Below, in pieces: positions 53,960 to 64,000 of a stretch of 64,000 nt of DNA. A model generated the notes under the pieces. The model searched no databases. It was not told the DNA's origin and saw nothing but the letters and a program-made list of their open reading frames with translations. A program made the translations under genes and the position numbers. Position 1 is the first letter of the stretch; each line of letters starts with the position of its first letter. The DNA is from Loxodes magnus (Eukaryota > Ciliophora > Karyorelictea > Loxodida > Loxodidae), in contig CAMPDV010000237.1 of NCBI GenBank assembly GCA_946699065.1, forward strand, positions 62,001-126,000, read 5' to 3'.

Positions 53960-54029
53960 GGATAAGTAGCTCAGTAGTAAGCATTGGACTGTAGATCCAG
54001 AGGTTGTGGGCTTGGCTCCCACCTTATCC
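53960..54029 (+). pseudogene. tRNA-Cys-derived pseudogene with anticodon GTA
   Basis: Aligned to the tRNA-Cys at 17458, it has eight substitutions, all transitions, and one missing base in the D arm. The acceptor stays paired through two changes (GGATAAG/CTTATCC). The anticodon changed from GCA (Cys) to GTA (Tyr), and the B box GGTTCGACTCC became GGCTTGGCTCC, which would probably stop transcription and break the T loop. A decayed copy is the best reading; a recoded tRNA is less likely. Confidence 0.75.
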
Positions 54030-56559
54030 TTTTATTGCTATCTATTTTAAGTCTCTGGCTAATACTCCCTTACTTATTCCTATCTTATACTTCAACTGGG
54101 AATATTTTTCCTATAATATTTCTCTTGGAAATGCTAAAAATGATCTCAATTAATTCTTCTTGAGAGAAAGGTTAACTCTACTATTAATTCTAAGCTTATA
54201 TTTCACAATGAGAAAGGACTTAAGAAATTAAACTTTGATGCTTTTTTTCGATGATATAGAGTATATTTTTCATTTGAATATTCATCTTCGTATTTTCATT
54301 CTTAGGGAATAGAATAGTTAGTATGTTCTTTTCCTGAGTTCATTAATTAGATATTCAGAGTTTATTTCTTTGATTATATAATTCAGCTATAGTAGATAAT
54401 CTCATTTTGTATACACTCTCTTATTTTTACCCAAGTAAGACTTATGCATGACTCAGATTTATTCTTTCGTTTTGATATATTAGACTAACATGAGAGACTA
54501 CCAACATTTATTTGACTATATGTTTTGAAAGCCAGAATTTTAGAGATCTACAAGTACTATTTCATAAGTTTCAGTGTTCTTATCAATAATGGAAAGTGAA
54601 AATTTCGTCCAACGAAACTTAAATTTCCAAGCCAGCACTTAAAAGTGGTTATTCCTTTAAGAGTTAAGAGCCTTAGCTTTTAAGCTGAGGTTTATATAAT
54701 AAATGGAAAGAGTATCTCAGATTTTAACTGCTTTCACTTTCTTTATCAGTCTTAGATTTCTTCTAAAAAGATTACTTTAGTACATAGAAATTAGCTTATT
54801 AAAGTAAATTTTTCTAAACTCAAGTTGAATATAAAACAACAAGACACTGGTATATAATTTCGAAAAGGCAATATATAAGAAAAAAGTGAGAGATAGTAAG
54901 TAAAACGTTAGAGTTAGTAGAATAAAGGAAATATAGATATAAGCATATCCTTAAAAGTAGCAATTTAGTACTTATGAAAACAATATCTAGATAATTGAAA
55001 TACTACACTCTAAACCATTTGCTAATTAAAAGAGACTAGGTAACTATTAGTCTATTGATAATAAATTAATACCTTTATAACTTAAGTTTATCTAATTTAA
55101 ACTAAGGTTGCTCTATAAGTCCATTGATATAGTTTAAGAAGGATAAAAATGAATTTCTATCATACTAGAAAACGGAGATTTATGTATATATTTAAATCCT
55201 TTCTCATTTTAATAAGGTGTATTGACATATGGATTTATAACTAATATTATAGATATAAAAATAGCCTTGTGATTTTAAAGGATACATGCATAAAGGGTTA
55301 TAAAGCTAACACTAATATTTATTAGTAATTTTTTAGGTATTTGACTATAAAATTGTTATGCAATATAATAGATTAGACTAATTTTCCATAAACGTTATCA
55401 AGACATGAATGGCTTATTTTACATCAAGTATTTAAATAAATATATACCTTTGTCGTTTCTTAATTGATAAGTCAACATTATTTAAAAGAAGGCTAGGATT
55501 TCTTGTTAAATAGGGGAATATTTTTTTATGAAGCATTAAAGGCTTTTAAGCTACAATATTTAGTTGCCGATACTTATTGTATAATGATTAATTTTTAATA
55601 TACTTATCAATGGTCTTTGGCTTTTTTCCTAACTAGGTTTATAATCAATCGAAGTACAAATTTTTATTGAAATCCTTAAATTTAATTCTTCAGCTCCTTC
55701 ATTTTGTCCTATTCATACCCTTTTAGTTTTTTTAAATGCTAATATGAAGTTCAGTAAACTTTTTAGGATTTATTAGCACTTATCTTAGGAATGAAGCTCA
55801 TGCTAGAACTTAAAATATTTATTTCTTGATGTAATCTCATTAGCATAAGTTTTCTTAATTCATTGAAATAATATAAACTTAGTAGCACTTGGATTAAAAA
55901 TTACATCTATTGATCTCTTTATTTTGGCTATTTCTTATGTATTTACTTATTTCATTATAACCAAAACAAAATACAATGTTGAAGTAAATTCTTTTATTTT
56001 TTAAGTATCTTATACTCTATAATGCTTTCTCTCTTATCATTATTTTTCTATAAAGCAACTTAATATTATTAATTCATCAATTAAGCAAAGAGTACTACAT
56101 AATGATCTCTCAAGCTTATCACACTATTATGATTTTGCTAAATTGCTAAATATTAATTTCTATATCCATCACTATTTAGCAATATTTTCCTTATTTGACT
56201 ATATTTAAAGCACTAGATTACCAAACTATTTATTACTAATCTTAAGTCATTATAGTCCATTTTCTTTTCCCTTAGCACTCTATTAATATTCTATCAATCC
56301 TTTGATTATATATGTTCTGGACTTTCCTCTAAACGCAGTTTTTATTCTAGTCTTTGCTTAAAAAATGTCAAATAGAGATTAGATATAAAGAGGGGATTTC
56401 ATGAGTATACTAGAAATGAGAATAAATTGATCCAGCATATGTTTGGGATATAAGACATTAGCTTAAAAGCATATTGCTGTTTTACTTATCCATTTAATCT
56501 AAGGCTATCTAGGAGTATGCTAGTAGCTAGCTTGAGATAATAAGCTATTCTAGATATTT
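54030..56559. other. Unresolved AT-rich region with a faint tRNA-Lys-like arm
   Basis: No gene supported. At about 54,668-54,690 GCCTTAGCTTTTAAGCTGAG resembles the anticodon arm of tRNA-Lys(TTT), without the rest of the cloverleaf. Confidence 0.25.
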
Positions 56560-56990
56560 TTATTTGATCTACTTCAGCATTGTGGTAGATGTCAATTTTA
56601 TATGCTGCTGTAAGAGAAAACCGAGAAATGGGCTTTTGAGAAGTTATGTTTATCATAGAGCAGACAATTATGAGTTACGCTAATTTCTTTTATAGATTCC
56701 TTTGATTGTATTGAAGGAATCACAACACATGAACATAAGGAAGGTATCATAAGAAAATCTAGCGATAAGGTTTATTCCCCTTTACAAAAAAAGTTGCAAA
56801 TAGACCGAAATAAAAAAAGCGAGTTTAATAAAGTTAAGGGAGTATCATATTTCCATAATCACGTTAAAAAGTACCGACATCCTATGTGTTAGAACCAAAC
56901 AACACAAAATTCCCTTTAGTATAACTTTAATTTCTAGGGTGCTTTTTAGTTTAATATATTGAAGTGCTAATTATTCTTATAAAACTAGTC
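56560..56990 (+). CDS. Coding-like segment of unknown protein
   Basis: One plus-strand frame reads as ordinary protein: ISFIDSFDCIEGITTHEHKE, then IRKSSDKVYSPLQKKLQIDR and GVSYFHNHVKKYRHPMC. It is less A/T-biased than its flanks. It lies upstream of family copy 3 and might be part of that locus, as copy 2 also has an ORF upstream. Ends are not defined. Confidence 0.35.
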
Positions 56991-57851
56991 TCTTTTATAG
57001 ATATTGCTTAGTATAATTAAATTGAGTTTAATTAATTTGGTATTTATATAAGCAAGTGATAGGTATATTTAAAGTGTATGAAATCATAGAAAGTAGTTTC
57101 ATAATTAAGAAGAGCTTGAACGGAAAACAATAAAACCACAAGTTGCCTTTCTTCAGCTTTTTCTTAACTGAGTCAATTCTAAGATAGATTAGAAGAGAAA
57201 AATAGTTTTAAAATAACAGTCATGCACTAGAGTAGAAATATACAGCTATTTCGAAAAAAAAATCTTTCATCCAAACATAAAACAAAAGAATTCCTAGCTA
57301 TCCTACTTACCTAATCTCAACTTATCATATCATATCGTATTATAAACACTCTTACTAATTACATCTCCAACATAACTAACCCTGTATTCTGTAAAATTAA
57401 AACATTTAATTACACTAAAAGTATTACAAGCAAGTATTTAAAACCTATTAATTTTATATAAGCATAATCATATAGCAATGAATAAAGTTAATACTTAAAC
57501 ACTAGATCATTCATTTAAAATAGCTTTACAGACTATCTTTTTTATATTATACCTTCCAGTTATTATCATGTCCTTAAGCTTCTTTATATCTTCTTATCCT
57601 TCATACCTTCATATACTTTTAGCTTTCAATTTCTTAAAGTTATATTTATATTTAGAGGATTAATAAAGTTACTTGGAGAAGAGAAAGAGATGGAAAAAAA
57701 TTTGTATGGGGAATAAAAGGGAAAAGGCTAAGTGGTGATGTGAGAAGATTAAGGTAGATAAGCGAGAAGGGAATGAAAATCTTAAGACTAAGACTGGTAG
57801 GAAGGCTTATATTTACCATTTAACTATTTAACTTTAAAATATTTAAAAGAA

Positions 57852-60800
57852 ATGAATCCATCCACTAAGTCAAAACTCAGCACCTTTACTTTATCTCCTA
57901 TTGAGTATAGAAAGTCTACTAAGTTATTTAAGAAGCTTGATATGTCTGAGTTATTTAGTTCCTATAGTTAAACTTAGAAACCTATGAAGTCTATATTAGG
58001 TAAATCTTAGGGTAAGCAGAATAAAATAGTAGAGTTAAATAATTCGAATCTAGAAATAATTGTGAAGAATGAGATAAATCATGGATTAAATAGCGAGACA
58101 TAGCAGAATGGTAGTGATAAAAATAAGGAGAAAAACATTGGAAATGTACTTAATAAATCTGATAATTTCCTTTCAAGACAGAACGCAACAAAAAAGACTT
58201 TGTGCTTTATTAATTCTAAAGAGTAGAAAAATAACCTGAATAAAAGTTTCGATTTCGTTAAAGAATAGGGAAACTAGAAAAGATTCTCAACCTAAAATAC
58301 TCTTAAAAATGAACAAAACATTAGTAACTTATAAAGTATACAGGACAATATGTAAAATGGGCAAATCGGAGCTAAAAAAGATTGCACTTATACTTCTCTA
58401 ACTTTAAGCAGAAAAAATTCCTTAAGAGGCCAAAAAGAAAAAAATGATTATAGTAGAAAATATTTACTTTTTGCTGAGAAAGAAGATCCAAATAAAGTAA
58501 AGATAATCAAAAATATGGAGCAGCAAAATGTTTAGTAGAGTAATTAGACTTAAAAATCTTAAAAGCTGTAGACTAAATAAAAAAAAGAAGGAGAGATAGA
58601 TATCTCAAGGAAATTATCCCTAGTTTAAACCTGAATTAACAACTAGAATTAATAAAATCAGAATTTAAAAAAACCACAAGCCAGTTAGAATCAAAATAGT
58701 GAATCAGATTCGGAATCAATTTCAATAACATCCTCTGACTAAGAGAGTGATGAATAAGAGTATAATGTTAATAGCATTATATAATAAAAATTGCGAGATT
58801 AAAGGAAGCATAATACTTTTGCACAACGAAAAAGAACTATAATTAGAAATAATAAGACTAGGTCAAAAACTAACTCTTAAAAGATTTAAGCCAAACAAAA
58901 AATATTAGAACGCTCCATCACAAACTAGCAAGGGCAGAGTAGATTTAACAATTTTTAGAAAAAAGACAAGCATAAAAAGATATTTCATGATTTCTGTTCC
59001 TTAAGTCCATTATAAGAAAATTCAGGCTCAAACAGTTAGGCACTAACACCAAAATAGAACTTATGGTTTAATGAAAGCTAATTAGATTAAAGAAGATCCA
59101 GTCATAAGATCTTTAGACCAAAAGTTTGCTTTGAAGATCTCCAAATTCAATAAAATAAACAAGAATAACGAAATGAGGCTATGAACTAATCGTTTCCTAA
59201 CATCAATTTAGGTAGAATCTTGTTATCACCAACTAATGTTACAGCTAATAATCCATAAAGCAACGAAAAAAATTTTGCTAGCAGAGCAGCATAAAATAAG
59301 TTTATCATTATAAAAGAGGAAAAAAAGTAAAAAGAAACGAATGAATTTTTAGCAAAAAGAAAGTGCAAAAAAGCTACTATGACTATAAAAACTCAAAAAC
59401 CTATTTTACAAAATTCTGTACAATCTAATCAATTTTATTTCCATCAAGAACCTAGAGACCAGTCCAATTAAGAAAACTAACCTTTAATTAACTATGAAGA
59501 TAAATAAAAAAGCAAAACTATTATTTATTTCCAAGAGGGATTAAATAGTTAGGTCAATCAAAATATGGAAGCTATAAATGTTTTCTAAAATAGAATAAGC
59601 TCAGGAATGCGAGCAAGTTAGATAATGCAGCATAATATAGAGGGTTAAGATCTTGATGATTTAGTAACTCCTAGCTTCGAAATTTTTAAATTAGCAAAGT
59701 AGGAAGAAATTTCCTTGCTAAGGTTAAACTCTTTTGAATAAAACTATGATGCAGTGCAAGAAATACATTAGTTAAACGAAATAAAAAAAGATTACAAACA
59801 GCTGAAAGAAAATGAAAATGAAGATGAAGAATAAGATAGAGAAACCTGATATGCGGCTTAAAAGAAAGTCTATACTGCTAAAGAAATAAAGCTTTATAAA
59901 AATGATATACTAAAGAACAATAAAAACTTACAAAGAATCATTTGGCTATTAAAAGGAACACAGGAACAAGTTAAGCAATCCTAGTAATTCGCTTAGAAAA
60001 GATGCTTAAAGTGATTAATTAAGTAAAATTTTGAGGTGATATATGAAATTCTAAATTCAGACAAATATTAGTTCAATCTGCTGATTAAGCAAAACTGGTA
60101 GATAAATAAACAAAACAAATCTTTAGAAATGGGTTAAAAGGATTAGTAATAGGTATTATAAATCTTCAATCAGTTCTAAAAAAATTAGTTTGAAGAAGTT
60201 CACTCACAAGAGGAATAAGAGTAAATATAATTGATATACTAAGTGATAGAAAGAATCATTCAGAGTTTAGAAAAAGGAATTAGTTATATGCCTTTGGAGT
60301 GTCTTTATTTTTTATATCATCTAATATAACATTTTGATTCTGAAATTTTCAAGTTAACTACTACAAATTTCGAAAAATGTAGAACTACATAATGAACTGC
60401 TTAAGGCTAAATGTAAGTCATTATACAGAAAGTAACAATATATGGTTCTAACATTTTTCATTTTATCAAAATTGTTCGTAAGAAAAGTCTGTCTCTAGCC
60501 TAACAAGTGTAAATTGATAAAATCAGTAGAAGAAAACGAGCAAAATTTGTTTATACTTGGAAGTAGCGTGTAGTTTATAGTTCTATTTACGTTTATGTAT
60601 ATAGGAAGAGAAGAAATTGACAAGATTAGTATTGCAAAAGACATATTTTAAGGAAATGCTAGGTTTAATTATAGTGTAAGGCTTTCATTTTAGAATAACT
60701 ACGATGCAGTTTCGCAATATTTAATTCCTCCTTATCTTTTATAGTTTCTTTTAGAAAATTAAAAAATTTATCAATTTACCAAAGAATTTGAGAATTTAGC

Positions 60801-60888
60801 CTCAAAAGTCCATAAGCAAATAAAGCTGATAAAATTAGGATAATTTAATATGTCAGATGTTAAGAAATTGAATGAAAAAAGAAGCTGA
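57852..60888 (+). CDS. Three-member family protein, copy 3 (~1,000 residues, two tiny introns)
   Basis: Starts MNPSTKSKLSTFTLSPIEYR at the ATG 57852, then QKPMKSILGKSQGKQ, Q/N/K-rich sequence, an acidic serine patch (SDSESISITSSDQESDE), NTFAQRKRTIIRNN, DDLVTPSFEIF, FAQKRCLK-(TGA)-LIKQNFE, MPLECLYF, FEKCRTT, RKVCLQPNKC, GREEIDKISIAKDIF, NYDAVSQYLIPPY and KVHKQIKLIKLGQF. Introns are 60413-60428 and 60676-60693; removing them gives exactly 1,001 codons ending at TGA 60886. In-frame TGAs include 59848 and 60011, both opposite TGG Trp in copy 2, plus 58631 and 60391. The function is unknown; hydrophobic segments near the C-terminus suggest membrane contact. Confidence 0.78.
60413..60428 (+). other. 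16-nt spliceosomal intron (copy 3, intron 1)
   Basis: GTAAGTCATTATACAG. Same site and length as in copies 1 and 2. Confidence 0.85.
60676..60693 (+). other. 18-nt spliceosomal intron (copy 3, intron 2)
   Basis: GTAAGGCTTTCATTTTAG between FNYS and NNYDAVSQ, at the conserved site. Confidence 0.85.
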
Positions 60889-63800
60889 GCAAACATGTCT
60901 TTTTGAATATATTCTTAAGTCATTTAAGTTATGAAGCTTAATCAAATAAATGAAAATTTTACATGCATAATCTAATTAAAAAAGGATATAAAATCCTTTT
61001 CTAAATAAAAAGAAAAAGTTGAATTTAGTATATTTGCTTAAATATTCATTATTAAAATTGATTTGATAATTGGCAAATAAGTCTAAGCTAATTTTTGTTT
61101 TTACTTAGTAAGAAAAAGGCTAGATATTTAAAGGCCTAAGGAGTTAAATTTCATTATATTTAGAATTATTAGCTAAATATAAAGTTTTGAGCTTAATAAG
61201 TATAGTTAGTTATATAGTTAGAGCTTATAGCAATTTTAGGATAGAGTATTTAAACTAACAATTATTTTAAATTTTTTCTTTCATATTGGTATTTTCACTC
61301 ATAAGCATATCAAAGAGAAACCAAATCATTATAGATATTGTAATTAGGATATATATTAATTATAGCCATCATATTCAAAATTATTCTTCTAAAAGCATTT
61401 GAAAATTTTGTTAACTTTCTTTTCCTTTTTCACTAAAACTTAGCTCTAAAAACGTACCTTAATTACTAAAGCTATTCCCATTTCTTATAATTCAATCTTA
61501 TATTTCTCTTAAATGACTAATCTATTGAGAAAAGGGTATAAAATTACTTAGTTTCCCTTTGTTCATTTTAATTAATTATAGAGTTTGAGTAATAAATGGT
61601 ACTTCGAAATGTTACTAGAAGGCTATTAAAATCATCAAAGTTTTTCACAAAAGAGATTAAAATATCCAACCTCTTAGTTATTTTAGGTACTTAAATAGGA
61701 AAATAATACAGCAATATTTCCATCTTCTTTATTAAATTTTACACTTAATAGATTTTTTCGTTTGCTTTAGTTATATAAATCTATATCCTTACTATCTTGC
61801 TTCTTCTAAGCAATAACTTTAAAATAAGCAGTGTTGGGGACTTAATCATTACTTATTTAAACTTCGAAATAAGTGTTTATTGTATAATTTTTGAAGTAGC
61901 TGTTTAGGATGAAAAAGGCATATCAAATGTAATATTTCATCTATTAATTTCCTAGCTTCTATTTAGTTATTTCAGTACTAAGTATTAAGATAAATGAGTA
62001 GTTTATAATACTTCCTAGACAAAACTAATTAAAAAGGTATAGAGATATATCTGCCTTTCTTTATTTATGATTTTTTAACTATTTAGATCTATAAAATCAT
62101 ATTGAATGTATCTAGGTGCTGCTAAGGAAAATAGTTAAAACCTTTTATTTCTATAAAAAGAGTTTAAATAGGTAAGCTTTTACTTTATATATGGAATAAG
62201 TTGCTTAGATATATCTCTTGATATTGTAGCTTCCTTTGTTACTGTGATGCTTTCAATTCTAAGAAGCAAATTTTTTTTTGCAATTTCTAGTTAAAAATAT
62301 TTGCCGCTTATAAAACTTTAAAGCTAGCATTTCGTAACCAAGTGTAAGGAATTAATTTGGATAAGCTTTTATTAATAAAATCCATAACCATAAAAAATGG
62401 ACTGATAATTATAGGTTAAATTAAGCCAAGTAACGTTATAATCAGTAAGCTTAATAAAGGGATTTATTATAAAGCTATTTAATATTATGGAACTAAGAAG
62501 CTTTTCTATCAATGATAACTTAGCTGCTTTAGTTTAGAACTAAATATCTAAGTTAAAATTATTTATTTTAATATAAGTAGATAGAAGGTTTTTTATTGTA
62601 ATAGGTTTAGTTAATGATCATGAAAATTATGAAGTTAAAGAAAAAGTAGAAAAAGCAGTTAAGTTTTTCAGTCCAAATATTTAGTTATGCATATGATCAA
62701 GTTCTGCTATTACTTTGTTTTATTATATTCAGAAATAGAAAAATAGGATAAATTGTACACTCTTAATTTAAGAGAAATGATAGAAATAAAATGTGCTATG
62801 AAATGTAATTTTGGTATCAGGCTTACTCTATTAAAGAGTTTAATATCTATTAAGCTATTTCTTCATTCTTAGAAGTTAATTTGAAAATACCTAAATATAA
62901 ATGTAAAATACTTTTAGTCTGCAAGTTTGACCTTCCTAATAAAAAAGTTAAATGATCTATATTAAAGAAATATCTTATAGATTTAATGAATTTTCGTTCA
63001 ACAAGAACCAAAAAGTCTAGGTGAATACTTTTTTCATTTTAGAGTAATTCTTTCTTTAATATTTTTTATTCATTTTTAATTTTTTAATCCTTTCTAAATA
63101 TGTTAAATTCACATACCCTTGTTCATAATTTAAATAACTAAGAAAAAATTAATTTCTCTGTCTGATTTTAATTTTTTAAGATTCCTATAAATTAGAAATG
63201 TCTGACTTTAAGTCTAGAATCGTAGTGGATTATTAAATAACATCATCTTATTAAAATGCTTGAAGTATTAAAGAACTATATCTCTTCACTAAATTCTATT
63301 ATTTTTATTTCGTATTTAATTCAAGGCTTTCAATCTAAACTTCTTTTTAGATCCTATTAATTTATTAAAATGATCTTGTTAAATTCTACGAAAGTAACTT
63401 TTCTATAATGATATAATTTACTCTGTAACTATCCCCTTATTTTTAAGCTATTACATTTTTTTATTTTTATCTTATCTAAGGAATTCTAAAAGAAGCAAAG
63501 TATTATCATTAGATGGTTATTAATTTATTAATTAATTTTTTACTATTTTTAGTCTTTTAATTTATAGAGTTAAATTTAGTTTCTTATCTTTATAAATAAT
63601 TTTCTACCTTTCTATTTATGTCTAATTTTAGTTTTAGAACTAAAAATGCGAAATTTTTAAAATTAAGCTTTAAAGTCTCATTTTTTTTATTTTGAAATGC
63701 AGGCTTATTTTTTAATCTAGCTCTAATCTATTTTAATGCTTTTATTTAGATAATTTTTTTTTATTTTATGAAAACAAATAAAAAATAGGTGATTTATTAT

Positions 63801-64000
63801 CTGTTTTGCACTCAGATTTCATAAACCAAATTTTCTTTTTTCTGTTATCCTTTTATCATAAATCTTTTTATTACGAATGGGTTATAGTTTTATAGCATTC
63901 AGTCATTTTTTATTTAAATTTATCTTCGATTACTTTTAAATGATTTTTTCCTATTTTTTAATCTTTTTATGAGATTTATTTTTTGATTAAGCGAATAACT
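60889..64000. other. Unresolved AT-rich region
   Basis: Mostly without usable signal. A short plus-strand segment near 62,590-62,760 (LVNDHENYEVKEKVEKAVKF) looks coding, but neither ends nor family can be given. Confidence 0.3.

Noticed and set aside
59186..59368. Minus-strand ORF within family copy 3
   Set aside because: Antisense of the conserved family frame, which is supported by two paralogues.

Overview
The window looks like nuclear DNA of an AT-rich ciliate. Two identical alpha-tubulin genes read in-frame TAA/TAG as glutamine (codons 11, 31 and 133) and end at TGA. Elsewhere TGA repeatedly falls where tryptophan is expected: in WD40 repeats, in a CCHC zinc knuckle, and opposite TGG in paralogues. 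UAR = Gln with UGA = Trp or stop by context is the code reported for karyorelict ciliates such as Loxodes. An oligohymenophorean (Tetrahymena-like) genome with decayed genes is the main alternative. Since nearly every codon may be sense, an open frame proves little here. I rely on motifs, paralogue alignment and frame arithmetic, and several regions remain 'coding-like, frame unresolved'.

Layout. 1-1.4 kb: 3' part of a membrane-protein gene (+). 1.46-2.31 kb and 16.02-16.84 kb: two copies of a gag-like, zinc-knuckle element (-). 3.4-3.9 kb: coiled-coil ORF (-). 4.8-5.45 and 6.7-7.56 kb: further gag-like relics (+). 8.0-12.05 kb: two dispersed repeat modules (U1, U2) flanking a broken cyclin-like sequence. 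12.57-13.48 kb: WD40 gene (+). 17.46 kb: tRNA-Cys. 19.66-22.67 kb: first member of a three-copy family of ~1,000-residue proteins (-), with coding-like sequence upstream to ~27 kb. 27.48 kb: tRNA-Lys. 28.50-36.36 kb: a large inverted repeat (2,021-nt arms, 3.8-kb spacer), each arm carrying alpha-tubulin. 37.5 kb: a tRNA-like gene with an enlarged anticodon loop. 40.7 kb: tRNA-Ala. 43.43-46.54 kb: family copy 2 (-), preceded by an overlapping conserved ORF. 49.2-51.2 kb: a GC-richer gag-like element plus U1 and U2 again. 51.2-52 kb: two convergent coding regions. 53.96 kb: a degenerate tRNA-Cys. 57.85-60.89 kb: family copy 3 (+). Other long stretches are very AT-rich with nothing I can support.

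The most informative content is the three-member family. All copies share two tiny GT-AG introns (16 nt, and 18/20/22 nt) at the same positions. With these removed, all three frames are exactly divisible by three (990, 1025 and 1001 codons). Together with the UGA evidence this describes an unusual expression system: reassigned UAR, ambiguous UGA and minimal introns. The other theme is repeated retroelement-like (gag) debris next to hairpin-headed modules and microsatellites.
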